NCBI GenBank assembly: GCA_902802945.1
Contig: CADCOC010000075.1
Span: 1-38,006 of the forward strand
Origin: an uncultured bacterium
GTDB taxonomy: Bacteria > Verrucomicrobiota > Kiritimatiellia > RFP12 > UBA1067
Length of the DNA: 38,006 nt
Direction of reading: 5' to 3'
The notes beneath the pieces were generated by a model. That model worked only from the letters and a program-made list of their open reading frames with translations. It had not been told where the DNA came from and ran no database searches. How positions within the stretch are numbered: the stretch's first letter is position 1; each line of letters starts with the position of its first letter. This document shows, piece by piece, positions 24,379-32,250 of the stretch. The translations under genes and the position numbers were made by a program.

Positions 24379-24651
24379 ATGGGGAACACGTATATGATCA
24401 TCTGGGATCCAGTTGAGAGATTGGTCTTGCATCTGGCAGCATTGCGTCAGCGGTACCGATGCCTTGTTGACGGACAAGGTGAGTTTCGTGGAGAGCCTCT
24501 ACCCGTCGGCACGGAGGACGAGATTCTTGCATGGATCAAGGCACGTTACAAGGTAGTAGGCGAACTGTTGCTCATTGACATGAACATCCCCCGCTACAAC
24601 ATTATCTTTTCTGCTTGCGCAGATCAAAAATCAGAGATTACAAATCCCTGA
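24379..24651 (+). CDS. Hypothetical protein, 90 residues
   Basis: No family recognised. It reads MGNTYMIIWDPVERLVLH, a basic middle, then ILAWIKARYKVVGELLLID, with no signal peptide. ATG 24379 or ATG 24394 could be the start; no clear SD precedes either. It is 15 bp downstream of another small unknown gene, in the same direction, and about 40 bp ahead of a strong intrinsic terminator. That suggests a two-gene transcript ending there. Confidence 0.5.
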   Translation: MGNTYMIIWDPVERLVLHLAALRQRYRCLVDGQGEFRGEPLPVGTEDEILAWIKARYKVVGELLLIDMNIPRYNIIFSACADQKSEITNP

Positions 24652-24691
24652 TTTGTCGAGATAACTAGCGGGCGGATTTAGCCCGTCGGCA

Positions 24692-24737
24692 TCGGGGCGG
24701 CCGCGCGACAGGCGCGGACGCCCCGAAAACTTTTTTC
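24692..24737 (+). terminator. Intrinsic terminator after the two small hypothetical genes
   Basis: TCGGGGCG (24692-24699) pairs with CGCCCCGA (24719-24726), and inside it CGCGC pairs with GCGCG. A T-run follows at 24731-24736. Confidence 0.75.
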
Positions 24738-24758
24738 GGATTTTTCCGCGTTTCGCCC

Positions 24759-25049
24759 TTGACTTCCAGGCGCTACACGCTGACGGACAAGGTGGACGGG
24801 AAGACCCGCTGCCTGTACGTCCCCGTGTCGATGGAGTCGGAGGTCCGCAGGTACGCGGAGAACTGGAGGGAGCTGAAGTCGCTCATGCTGGAGATGAGCG
24901 AGTGGACTCGGAGGCTCCTGGCGGAGGAGATCGCCGCGACGACCGGAAGAGGCGCAGGCACAAGGAAAAACTCCGGAAAAGGCGCTGCGGGCGCCGGTCG
25001 AAAGGCCGCAGGAAGGCCAGGAAGGCGGAAAAGCCGCAGCGCAGGCTGA
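24759..25049 (+). pseudogene. DUF6788-like IS accessory ORF, truncated at both ends
   Basis: The frame begins abruptly with SRRYTLTDKVDGKTRCLYVP followed by MESEVRRYAENWRELKSLM, the C-terminal part of DUF6788 proteins that precede certain transposase genes. The usual N-terminal CxxxxCRC zinc motif region is missing, and after LLAEEIAA the frame degenerates into low-complexity GRKAAGRPGRRKS. Only a TTG is available as start. It overlaps the transposase remnant that follows, as expected for a two-ORF insertion sequence. Confidence 0.5.
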
Positions 25050-25530
25050 AAGGGCGTCCCGGGAGGAGGCCGGGGAAGAACCCCTGCGGGCGGAACGCCG
25101 CCGAGAAGTTCTTCTGCTGGATGCACCCGATCCTGTCCGGGATAAACGGGCTGTTCTCGCTCGCGCTGAAGGCGCGGGACGAGACGCGCGCCCTCTACGA
25201 CAACGCGACGCTCCTCTGGACGGTCGTGCTGGGCCTCCTCTGCCGGCGGACGACGCGCAACAAGATGGACGGCGACCGGAACGACCCCGCCTACGCCCCG
25301 AACCTGATGCGCCTGTCGATGCAGAGGGACTGGGTGGACGGCGAGGAGCGGACGGCGCCCTGCACGCAGCTGGTGTTCAACTGGCTGGAGAAGGTGAAGA
25401 TGCGCTACCTCGACATCCTCCTGGCCGAGGTGTTCAGGTCGTTCGTCGAGGCGCAGCTGCTGGAGAAGGCGCTCTTCTGCGGCTGCTTCGTCGTGGTCCT
25501 GGACGGAACCAAGGTCGACGAGCGCGTTGT
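24902..25530 (+). pseudogene. Truncated transposase (N-terminal part)
   Basis: After an Arg/Lys-rich lead, the protein reads FCWMHPILSGINGLFSL, ALYDNATLLWTVVLGLLCRR, TTRNKMDGDRNDPAYAPNLM, APCTQLVFNWLEKVKM and VVVLDGTKVDE. This is the N-terminal half of an IS4-like transposase group that I recall from Victivallis-type genomes. The last motif contains the first catalytic Asp; the remaining catalytic residues are absent because the gene is cut near 25530 by repeat sequence. The frame stays open to 25747 but without homology. Non-functional. Confidence 0.55.
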
Positions 25531-25534
25531 ACCA

Positions 25535-25571
25535 GTGGGGCGGGCGGCTCGCCGAGGACGGTTCGCCCCAC
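25535..25571. repeat. GC-rich hairpin at the transposase break point
   Basis: GTGGGGCG (25535-25542) pairs with CGCCCCAC (25564-25571), with a second small stem GGCG/CGCC inside. It starts within a few bases of where transposase homology ends. Confidence 0.65.
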
Positions 25572-25610
25572 CATTCCGCTGCCAAGATGGCGGCTTTCCA
25601 AGTCAGTTCC

Positions 25611-25730
25611 GCCGCCATATCCACCCCTTCCGCGCCGTGATATTACGGTGCGGAACGACCAATTTTGGCAAAAGGGATGTTTATTGCCGCAAACTGTTCA
25701 CAATGCGGCAGCATGATCTACACGTTCTAC
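25611..25730. repeat. 120-bp direct repeat, left copy
   Basis: Aligns without gaps to 27401-27520, with 13 mismatches by manual count (about 89% identity). The last 50 bp differ at one position. It contains two hairpins: TTCCGC...GCGGAA around the core CCGTGATATTACGG (25628-25655), and TGCCGCA/TGCGGCA (25685-25710). Confidence 0.9.
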
Positions 25731-25800
25731 ATGTTCTACACGGCTAAAAACAAAAGCGAAACCTAAAGCAACCCCCACCTCGTTCCGCAGCGTAATATCG

Positions 25801-25840
25801 CAGCCCGCGCCGTAATATCACGGTTCGGGCTGTCTTTTTT
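25801..25840 (+). terminator. Hairpin with T-run (intrinsic terminator)
   Basis: CAGCCCG (25801-25807) pairs with CGGGCTG (25826-25832), with CCGT/ACGG inside, followed by TCTTTTTT. The loop region CCGTAATATCACGG is a variant of the palindrome in the 120-bp direct repeats. The rest of 25731-25900 holds only short repeats, such as CTCTGCG twice near 25841-25856 and GATTACGG near 25859, and no gene. Confidence 0.6.
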
Positions 25841-25900
25841 CTCTGCGCCTCTGCGTGAGATTACGGCTCGGGCGGCGGGTCGCTGACGTTCCTGTAGCCG

Positions 25901-27223
25901 CTACAAGAACATCGTCATGTAGTGCGGCAGCGTTATCTTCTTGCCGCCCCGTCCGACGTTTCCGCGAATGAACTTGTAGCCGACCTGAACGTCATCGCTC
26001 TCCAGAAGCCTGTCGAACGACTCGGATGTCGTGTGGCCGGCCTTGACTTCGATGGGAATGACCGCCCCGTCGCGCTCTATGAGGAAGTCTATCTCGCCGA
26101 CGGACGAGTTCCTCTGGTGGTAGCAGGGTTCGTAGCCGCGTGCGACGAGCTGCTGGATGACCGCGTTCTCGTACAGCCCGCCCTTGGCGAAGCCCTTGAT
26201 CGTGTTGTCCACAATCGTTTTCTTGACCTCGAACCCCATCATGGAGGTCAGGATTCCGACATCCGAGACGTACATCTTGAAGCAGTCGTCCGTGCGGTAC
26301 ACGTTCAGCGGCATCGAGGGCGCGGTCGTGTTGAAGCACTGGATGCCGAGCGCGGACTCCCGCAGCCATGCGACAGAGTTCCCGAACTTGCGCGCTGACC
26401 CCCCGCTGCCAACTTCGGAATACTTGAACTTCTTGTTCTCGCGGGCGAGCTGCGACGGCAGCGAAAGGTAGCAGGCACGGACTTTGGGCTTTTCCGCCCG
26501 AGCCGCGTAGCGCGCGATGTCGTCGAGGTTGGAGTTCTTGATCCGCTCCTGCACCTTGTACGCCTGCGAGAAGCTGTTGCCCTCGATGAACGAGGACACG
26601 ACCTCCGGCATCCCGCCGACTGCGATGTACTCCCTGAACAGGGAGAGGAACTTCTCGTTGATCGAGGAATCGACGGCCGTCAGCGAGTCGAACGACTCGC
26701 GCAGGATTCCAACGGCGTCCTCGCCGTAGCCGAGCGCCCAGAGGAACTCCTCGAAGTCCATCGGACGCATGAAGACCTGGTTCTCGTAGCCGACGGGGAT
26801 GGACTCCTTCGCCCGCTCCTTTTCAAGCCCGTCGTCGAGGAAGTTGATTCCGAGCAGCGAGCCGGACGCAACGACGTCGGCCCTGCCGTCTATGGCTAGG
26901 CTCTTGAGCGCCGTGCGCGCCCTTGGGCAGGCCTGTATCTCGTCGAGGAACACCAGCGTGTCGCCTGGAATGAGTTTGAATCGCGGATAGCGGGCGGTGA
27001 ATCTCTTGAAGATGACGTCCGCGTCGAGGTTGTCGCCGAAGCATTCAGCGGCTTCCTTGTTCAAGACGAAATTGAGGTAGAGGTATGAAGAGTAGTTCGC
27101 ATTACCGAAGTAGTCGATGATAAAGGTCTTGCCTACCTGCCTTGCGCCCTTGACAAGCAGGCATTCCTGTCCATGATTGGACTTCCACTCCAGAAGGGAG
27201 TCGTAGAACTTGCGTTTTAGCAT
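25901..27223 (-). CDS. AAA_14 ATPase with C-terminal DUF4143 domain
   Basis: A 440-residue protein of the common ATP-binding AAA_14/DUF4143 family. Walker A is GARQVGKT (26-33) and Walker B is VFLDEIQ (about 91-97). It also has the family-typical MRPMDFEEFLWALG, EYIAVGGMPEVV and, in the DUF4143 part, a nuclease-like GEIDFLIERDG...PIEVKAG (about 378-402). The biochemical role is unsettled; these genes are abundant in mobile or accessory DNA of anaerobes. The start has AAGGAG six bases upstream (minus strand). It has its own consensus promoter (27248-27276) and lies between two 120-bp direct repeats, on the opposite strand from everything around it, which suggests a mobile cassette. Confidence 0.92.
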   Translation of the reverse strand: MLKRKFYDSLLEWKSNHGQECLLVKGARQVGKTFIIDYFGNANYSSYLYLNFVLNKEAAECFGDNLDADVIFKRFTARYPRFKLIPGDTLVFLDEIQACPRARTALKSLAIDGRADVVASGSLLGINFLDDGLEKERAKESIPVGYENQVFMRPMDFEEFLWALGYGEDAVGILRESFDSLTAVDSSINEKFLSLFREYIAVGGMPEVVSSFIEGNSFSQAYKVQERIKNSNLDDIARYAARAEKPKVRACYLSLPSQLARENKKFKYSEVGSGGSARKFGNSVAWLRESALGIQCFNTTAPSMPLNVYRTDDCFKMYVSDVGILTSMMGFEVKKTIVDNTIKGFAKGGLYENAVIQQLVARGYEPCYHQRNSSVGEIDFLIERDGAVIPIEVKAGHTTSESFDRLLESDDVQVGYKFIRGNVGRGGKKITLPHYMTMFL

Positions 27224-27247
27224 TGTTTCTCCTTTGTTTCGGAGCGC

Positions 27248-27276
27248 ATTTTAGCAAATTCGCGCAGAGGTGTCAA
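27248..27276 (-). promoter_or_regulatory. Consensus promoter of the AAA_14/DUF4143 gene
   Basis: On the minus strand TTGACA (27276-27271) and TAAAAT (27253-27248) are separated by exactly 17 bp, and TGC precedes the -10. The first of four spaced repeats begins 8 bp beyond the -35. Confidence 0.82.
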
Positions 27277-27284
27277 TTGCGGAT

Positions 27285-27398
27285 GCAACTTTCGAGGGGT
27301 AGGGTTTTCAGGAATGTGCAACTTTCAAGGGGTTGGATTCTTTGAAACGCGCAACTTTCAAGGGGTAGGATTGCTGGGAACGCGCAACTTTCAAGGGG
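27285..27398. repeat. Four 16-bp direct repeats at 32-33 bp period upstream of the ATPase promoter
   Basis: GCAACTTTCAAGGGGT occurs at 27318-27333, 27351-27366 and 27383-27398, and with one change (TTTCGAG) at 27285-27300. The intervals are 33, 33 and 32 bp, about three helical turns, so all copies would face the same side of the DNA. The intervening 16-17 bp are partly similar (GGATT...GGGAACGC), so the whole unit is a diverged 33-mer. Confidence 0.9.
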
Positions 27399-27400
27399 TT

Positions 27401-27520
27401 GCCGCTACATCCACCCGTTCCGCGCCGTGATATCACGGTGCGGACCGGGCAATTTAGGCAATAGGGTTACTTATTGCCGCAAACTGTTCACAATACGGCA
27501 GCATGATCTACACGTTCTAC
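27401..27520. repeat. 120-bp direct repeat, right copy
   Basis: Partner of 25611-25730, offset by 1790 bp. It contains the perfect 14-bp palindrome CCGTGATATCACGG (27425-27438). Its end at 27520 is exactly where an open reading frame of the downstream truncated gene begins to look coding. Confidence 0.9.
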
Positions 27521-28412
27521 AGGCGCGGAAGGATTTGTCCAGAAGGCAAGGCCGTATGCAACTTTCCCATTCACCAAGGGCGGGTTGAAACTGGCCACCG
27601 ATCTGGTGGCGCAGCACGGCGCAGGTCTGTCGGACGACTGCCAGCGCATTCTGGCAAGGTACGTCGTCACCGCCATATCGAGAAAGAAATACGACGAGAT
27701 GGGCAGTGCCGCGATCAAGGCCGAAGTCGGCGAGATGGCCCGGAAGCTGGCGGAGTCCATCAAGAGTGCCAAGTCCTTCAATGTGGAAGACCCCGAGATG
27801 GCCGAGTTCGACGCACAGCTGACGGAATACTGGCAGGACGCCCTTGCAGACAAGAGGAAGGACGGCCAGAATTACGTCAGACACGGTGTCTTCAACCTCT
27901 TCATGTTGGTTGACGACAGCGACAAGTACACGATCCAGGGTCCGAAGTGCGAGAATCGTCTCCAGGCAATCCAGAAACTGAAGAACGTTGTCAAGGACTC
28001 GGCTCACCGCAAGGCCGTCACCACGGTCATGAGTCAGCAGATGCGGGGCTTTATGGTCCAGAACCTTTCCTCTGGAGGCACGTTGCCGAACACCACGCAT
28101 TTCACAGGCCTCAGCATGAAGTCCGTGAAGGGTGGCGAACATCTGCTCTCCGTGGACAATACAGACGGTACGTTCGAGGAGGGGCTTGTAAAGGAACGCA
28201 ATGCGGAGGTCAACCTGAGAATCGAGGGCAAGAAGGCCACCGTGGTCGTAAAGAGCCACGGCGACATACGGCTAAACATCACCGATGCGTATGAATGGCA
28301 CGACATTCCAATGGGCACCTGCAACTACGAGGCCAGGTTCGAATTCGACCTTTCCGACGAAAACGAGGCCAAGCTGACGAGCGTGCATCTCGGCCAGACC
28401 ATCCAAGCGTAG
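27521..28412 (+). pseudogene. 5'-truncated gene, probable secreted effector remnant
   Basis: From the end of the 120-bp repeat the frame reads GAEGFVQKARPYATFPFTKG and continues uninterrupted for nearly 300 residues to the TAG at 28412, but has no start codon of its own. A TTG at 27585 is the earliest alternative. The stretch is rich in helices (VVTAISRKKYDEMGSAAIK, EFDAQLTEYWQDALADK) and ends in strands (EARFEFDLSDENEAKLTS). I do not recognise the family. Its position directly before two chaperone-effector pairs suggests a type III effector that lost its secretion-signal end when the repeat-flanked cassette arrived. Confidence 0.55.
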
Positions 28413-28442
28413 GTTCTCTAAGTGACGCGAGGGGGCGAGATA

Positions 28443-28451
28443 TGGTATAAT
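28443..28451 (+). promoter_or_regulatory. Extended -10 promoter of the chaperone-effector operon
   Basis: TGGTATAAT in the context GATATGGTATAAT. The -10 ends 7 nt before ATG 28459, so transcription would start at the start codon (a leaderless message). A weak -35-like GTGACG lies 18 bp upstream. Confidence 0.65.
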
Positions 28452-28458
28452 ACTCGCC

Positions 28459-28905
28459 ATGGACTTTAAAGAATTCATAGAATCGCTGGGTAAGGCGCTG
28501 GGAATGCGCCTGGAAAACGCCGGAGGCGCTTGCGGCCTAGACGTAGACGACGTGACGGTGATACTCCACGACGCCGACGACCTCGTTCTGCTTGCCGCCG
28601 AAATCGGTCCGCCGCCACCTGAGGAAGGGCTTGAGACGCTTTTCAGCACCGTTCTCAAGGCCAACTGGCTCTACAGGGGGACGGGTGGCGCGACGCTCGC
28701 AATCAACCCGGAGGACGGTTGCATTTGGCTCGAGAAATACAATTTCCTCGAGCGTCTCGACGGCGCGAAGGGCGTGGAGATGGTAACCCGCTTCGCCGAG
28801 ACCGCCAAAACCTGGCGCGGACTTGTCGCCGACTTCAAGCCCAACGTTCCTTCCGGCGGCAATCCGTCGCATGATCCAGCCTTCGGCGACTTCATGCAGG
28901 TGTAG
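28459..28905 (+). CDS. CesT-family type III secretion chaperone
   Basis: A 148-residue acidic protein with the size and layout of class I (CesT/SycE-like) type III secretion chaperones: an N-terminal helix (DFKEFIESLGKALGM), paired strands (DDVTVILHDADDLVLLAAEI), the helix LETLFSTVLKANWLYRGTGG preceding the conserved GATLAINPEDGCIWLEKY strands, and a C-terminal helix. Such dimeric cytoplasmic proteins bind the N-terminal region of one effector and keep it secretion-competent. It sits directly upstream of a putative effector gene (29000). It is clearly paralogous to the protein at 29559-29999. No SD is visible; with the -10 placement it looks leaderless. Confidence 0.72.
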   Translation: MDFKEFIESLGKALGMRLENAGGACGLDVDDVTVILHDADDLVLLAAEIGPPPPEEGLETLFSTVLKANWLYRGTGGATLAINPEDGCIWLEKYNFLERLDGAKGVEMVTRFAETAKTWRGLVADFKPNVPSGGNPSHDPAFGDFMQV

Positions 28906-28999
28906 CGGCGCAGCCGGAAAAGGCGAACATCGTTGTAACCTATTGGCGTGTCTGGTGTAAACGGGGAAAAACCAAGACTTTTCAAACAGGAACACAACC

Positions 29000-29547
29000 A
29001 TGCCGATTCCAAGTATCACGCTTGCCGAGTTCAACAAGATCGCCTCCGGTCAGCAGAACGCCGGCCAGGTCGATTTCAAGACGAATTCCGATGGCGAGTT
29101 CACAGGTGGACTCGTCAAGATAAACAACCACATCATCCGCAAGAGCCTGAACGGCGTCCATTTGACCGGTGAGAGGGTCGTGGCCATCAAGGAGGCGTTC
29201 CTCGACGCGCTCCAGAAGGCGAATGTCAGGGCCGAGGATTTACAGACGATCCGCGCGGAGCTGGGGATGTCCGGCGAGCTCAATGCCGACGCGGACGCGA
29301 AAGCGGCGCTGCCGTCGAGGACATGTTCAACAAAAACTTCACAGGCAAGGACAGTACATCGCTGGGTATGTCCGCGAAGTCCATCTCGCAGGAGATCGGC
29401 GGCAGCTTCTTTGAATTCTTGGGGACCACGTTGAACCGTCTCGTCAAGGGCGCGAAGGTGCTCGGCGAAAACGACGACAAGAACACCAACGTTGACAACA
29501 TCCCGCTCCCTGAAGAAGAAGAGAATCAAATCGACCTCGAAGTCTAG
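29000..29547 (+). pseudogene. Putative type III effector, single frameshift
   Basis: ATG 29000 (AGGA upstream) opens MPIPSITLAEFNKIASGQQN and a coherent protein through ELNADADAKAALP. Near 29311 the frame shifts by -1 and continues VEDMFNKNFTGKDSTSLG, MSAKSISQEIGGSFFEFLG to the TAG at 29545. Restoring one base after CTGCC gives a continuous 182-residue protein. Its first 90 residues resemble those of the SopB-like effector at 30037 (SITLAEFNKIA versus SLTINDYKNWA, then similar Gly-rich and helical spacing), which suggests a shared secretion and chaperone-binding region. The partner chaperone is encoded just upstream. No slippery sequence is evident at the shift, so a mutation or sequencing error is most likely. 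Confidence 0.62.
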
Positions 29548-29558
29548 CGTGCAAAAAC

Positions 29559-29999
29559 ATGGAAAACATTAGATTGACATTGAAGGAGATCGGCGCGAGG
29601 AACGGGCTGGAAATCGCGCTCGACGAAAACGGAGCCTGTACGCTGGAGCTGGACGACGGACGCGTCGTGCTGCTCCAGGAACGCGCCGACGTCAACGAGC
29701 TGGACTTCGTTTCGCCGCTCGGGCCCGTCCCGGAGGAGGCCCGTCCGGACGTCTTCACCGAACTTCTCTCGGCGAACTTCTACTGGAGGGAGACGTTCGG
29801 GGCGACGCTTTCGTGGAACGCCGATCTCGATGAGGTCGTCCTCATCTATCCGCTACCGCTTGCCGACGCCACTTCCGGTTCGGTGGAGACGGTTTTCATG
29901 CGGTTCATGGATCTCCAGGCCGCATGGGCGGAGCGGCTCGCCAAGGCAATCGCCGCCGCGCAGGAGGAAGATAGTAACCTTTTCCGGTTTCGCGTGTAA
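29559..29999 (+). CDS. CesT-family type III secretion chaperone, second copy
   Basis: A 146-residue acidic protein with the same layout as the chaperone at 28459: an N-terminal helix (RLTLKEIGARNGLEI), strands with a turn (GACTLELDDGRVVLLQE), PEEARPDVFTELLSANFYW, and GATLSWNADLDEVVLIYPL, then a C-terminal helix with many Ala. It lies 11 bp after the preceding effector frame and 37 bp before the SopB/IpgD-like effector, its likely client. No SD is visible before ATG 29559, so translation may depend on coupling to the upstream gene. Confidence 0.72.
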   Translation: MENIRLTLKEIGARNGLEIALDENGACTLELDDGRVVLLQERADVNELDFVSPLGPVPEEARPDVFTELLSANFYWRETFGATLSWNADLDEVVLIYPLPLADATSGSVETVFMRFMDLQAAWAERLAKAIAAAQEEDSNLFRFRV

Positions 30000-30036
30000 A
30001 CAAGGTGTCGGAACAATGCGTGAAAGGAACTAGAAC

Positions 30037-32250
30037 ATGTCATTGACAATAAACGATTACAAGAACTGGGCCGCGGAGAACCAGCGCTCGACGGTTGTGT
30101 TGAACAACGACGCCACCGGCCTCGTCAAACAGTCGGCCCGCATCGGCCGTGTAGGTCGCCTGTTGTTCAGGGGCACGGTCAACGAACTGCGCGGTGCCGT
30201 CATGAAGGACTTCACGCGCGCGCTCAGCTCCAGATACGGCGTCTCCATCGCGCAGCAGGCCATTTCGATGGCGGGGCTTACCTCGAAGTCGGAGCTGAAG
30301 GGGTCGAAAATCGCACGCGCCATAGACGCCGCCAAGAGCATCCGCGCGCAGATGCTGCAGCCGGCGGAAGGGCAGACGCTGCGCCTCGGCAATACCGAAG
30401 TCTCCCGGAATGCGGTCGCGGGCTTTATCGGGGACAAGGACAACGCGGTGACGAAGCTCCTGAAAGAGCATGCCGTCGCCGTCCAGCTGCTCGGGGAGAT
30501 GCCGCTCTGCGAGGCCGAATACAACGACTTTCACGACCGTTTGTGGGATCTCGTGTCCAGGCTCACCAATCTCATCGACTCCGACAATATCCCCGAGGAC
30601 GTCCCGGCCGAGGATTTCAAGAGCACCGTGAGAGGGCTTATCAAGGCTCTGACCGACAAGGACGCAGAGGCCCACGAACTCATCAACAGCCAACCGCTCG
30701 GCGAGACGAACCTCAACGAGTACAAGGAGGTCTGGTGCGAGGCCGCCACCCATGCGATGGTAAATCTTGCCAGCGATGCAGTCGCCAAAGGAGAAAACAA
30801 CGCTGCGGCTGCGATCACCCGTGCGATTATAGCCCTTGGTGGCGATAACGACGTGCGCAGACAGTTCAACGACAGCATTGTCCAGTTCTCGCACGGCACC
30901 TCCAAGAACTACGTCGCGCCGTTCGTCATCAACTTGATCAACAGGCAGTTCGCGGCGGAGAACGTCAGGAACTTCAGAATCGGCAAGGCGGACCTGATCA
31001 AGAAGATCGACGCCGGATTCCAGAAGAACCTGAACGAACGCCCCTGGCTGACGGTCGACAAATCCATTTTGTCCACACTTGGCAAACGCCCCGTTTCCCT
31101 CAAGAGCACGATTGCGCCCGCGGAGCAGCTCGGGCACGCGAAAGGGTCGGACCGTGGCCCGATCGCGTCACGTTATCCCATCTATGTCCACGGCTACATG
31201 TGCGACAGCTCGAAGGCAGATCACGCCGTGAACCTTTCCGTCACGAGCATCGCCGTCGGCGATCCGGACGGGGCGCACCGCACCGCGTTCACCGGCGTCC
31301 GGCACGGCGTGCACTCCGCATGGGGGATCCGCGACGCCAACGCGCGCGCCGCCGCGAACGCCCGTCGCGCCGAGGAGGCCGTGATCGCCGCGTTCTTGGC
31401 CAAGTTCGACGCTCCCGGCAACCCGCAGGACCTCCCGGCCCAGGGCGAGGACGGCACGACCACCGTGGACCTGAAACTCACCTCGGTCTCGCTGCTGACG
31501 CCTGGCTCGGCGCGCCATTTTTACGCAAGGGGAAGCGACAAGGACGAACGCCGGATGCTCATGGACCAGAGTGCCGCTTGGGAGTCGGTCGAGCAGAACG
31601 GCGTGGAGTTCCAGTTCAAGGGGCGGACTGTCAAAATCCGCCCGCGCATTCTGAAGTTCAACTTCGGCGTCAACGAAGGCGCCATAAACAAGGTCTTCAG
31701 GCTGACGCCGAACATGTTCGGCGGCTGGGACATTTCCAAGAAGATGAATAAGACCGCCATCTCGGCCCTCGGAGAGGAAGTCAACGCATTCCTCCATTCG
31801 AACGCCGACCAGCGCACGAAGGACGCGGCTCTCACGCTTTTCAACCAGTGCCAGCAGGTCTTGGACGACAAGGCAGAGCGCAAGGACAACCACGACGCCT
31901 TCAAGGTCGCGGCCCGCGTCGCGGTGTTGAGCAACCTCATCGGGAAGGTGCCGTGCTGGAACTGCAAGAGCGGGAAGGACCGCACCGGCCAGATGGACGT
32001 AGAATGCAAGTTCCTCGCCACCCTGATCGCGCGCGGCGAGCCGATTCCCGAGCCGGGCGCGCGGCTCTCGAAGGAGCATCAGATACTCCTGCGCTCGATT
32101 GCGCTCGAAGGCGGCAATTTCGAGATCCAGAAAATGAACACGGCGATCGCGGGCTTCAAGACGGGTTCCATCAATTCCGTCACCGAGAGACTCGGCGGCA
32201 GCGAGTACCGCCAGTTCCACCGTGGAGGTTCCGACCACGTCAACGTGTGA
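30037..32250 (+). CDS. SopB/IpgD-like inositol phosphate phosphatase effector
   Basis: A 737-residue protein. The C-terminal part matches SopB (SigD)/IpgD virulence phosphatases: FNFGVNEGAINKVF near 548 (compare the FNVGVNE motif), and the catalytic CX5R loop in CWNCKSGKDRTGQMD with Cys643 and Arg649. In Salmonella and Shigella these effectors are injected by type III secretion and hydrolyse phosphoinositides in host membranes. This protein is longer than SopB (561) because of an N-terminal extension; residues 1-90 (MSLTINDYKNWAAENQR...) likely hold the secretion signal and chaperone-binding site. AAGGA precedes the ATG. Its chaperone-type gene is immediately upstream. All catalytic residues seen are intact, so an active enzyme directed at eukaryotic cells is likely. 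Confidence 0.85.
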   Translation: MSLTINDYKNWAAENQRSTVVLNNDATGLVKQSARIGRVGRLLFRGTVNELRGAVMKDFTRALSSRYGVSIAQQAISMAGLTSKSELKGSKIARAIDAAKSIRAQMLQPAEGQTLRLGNTEVSRNAVAGFIGDKDNAVTKLLKEHAVAVQLLGEMPLCEAEYNDFHDRLWDLVSRLTNLIDSDNIPEDVPAEDFKSTVRGLIKALTDKDAEAHELINSQPLGETNLNEYKEVWCEAATHAMVNLASDAVAKGENNAAAAITRAIIALGGDNDVRRQFNDSIVQFSHGTSKNYVAPFVINLINRQFAAENVRNFRIGKADLIKKIDAGFQKNLNERPWLTVDKSILSTLGKRPVSLKSTIAPAEQLGHAKGSDRGPIASRYPIYVHGYMCDSSKADHAVNLSVTSIAVGDPDGAHRTAFTGVRHGVHSAWGIRDANARAAANARRAEEAVIAAFLAKFDAPGNPQDLPAQGEDGTTTVDLKLTSVSLLTPGSARHFYARGSDKDERRMLMDQSAAWESVEQNGVEFQFKGRTVKIRPRILKFNFGVNEGAINKVFRLTPNMFGGWDISKKMNKTAISALGEEVNAFLHSNADQRTKDAALTLFNQCQQVLDDKAERKDNHDAFKVAARVAVLSNLIGKVPCWNCKSGKDRTGQMDVECKFLATLIARGEPIPEPGARLSKEHQILLRSIALEGGNFEIQKMNTAIAGFKTGSINSVTERLGGSEYRQFHRGGSDHVNV

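Noticed and set aside
27285..27398. CRISPR array
   Set aside because: The repeats are only 16 bp, the intervals of 16-17 bp are similar to each other rather than unique, and there are no cas genes.
30040..31137. Minus-strand 365-residue frame opposite the SopB-like effector
   Set aside because: Antisense to a gene with intact catalytic motifs; no domain recognised.
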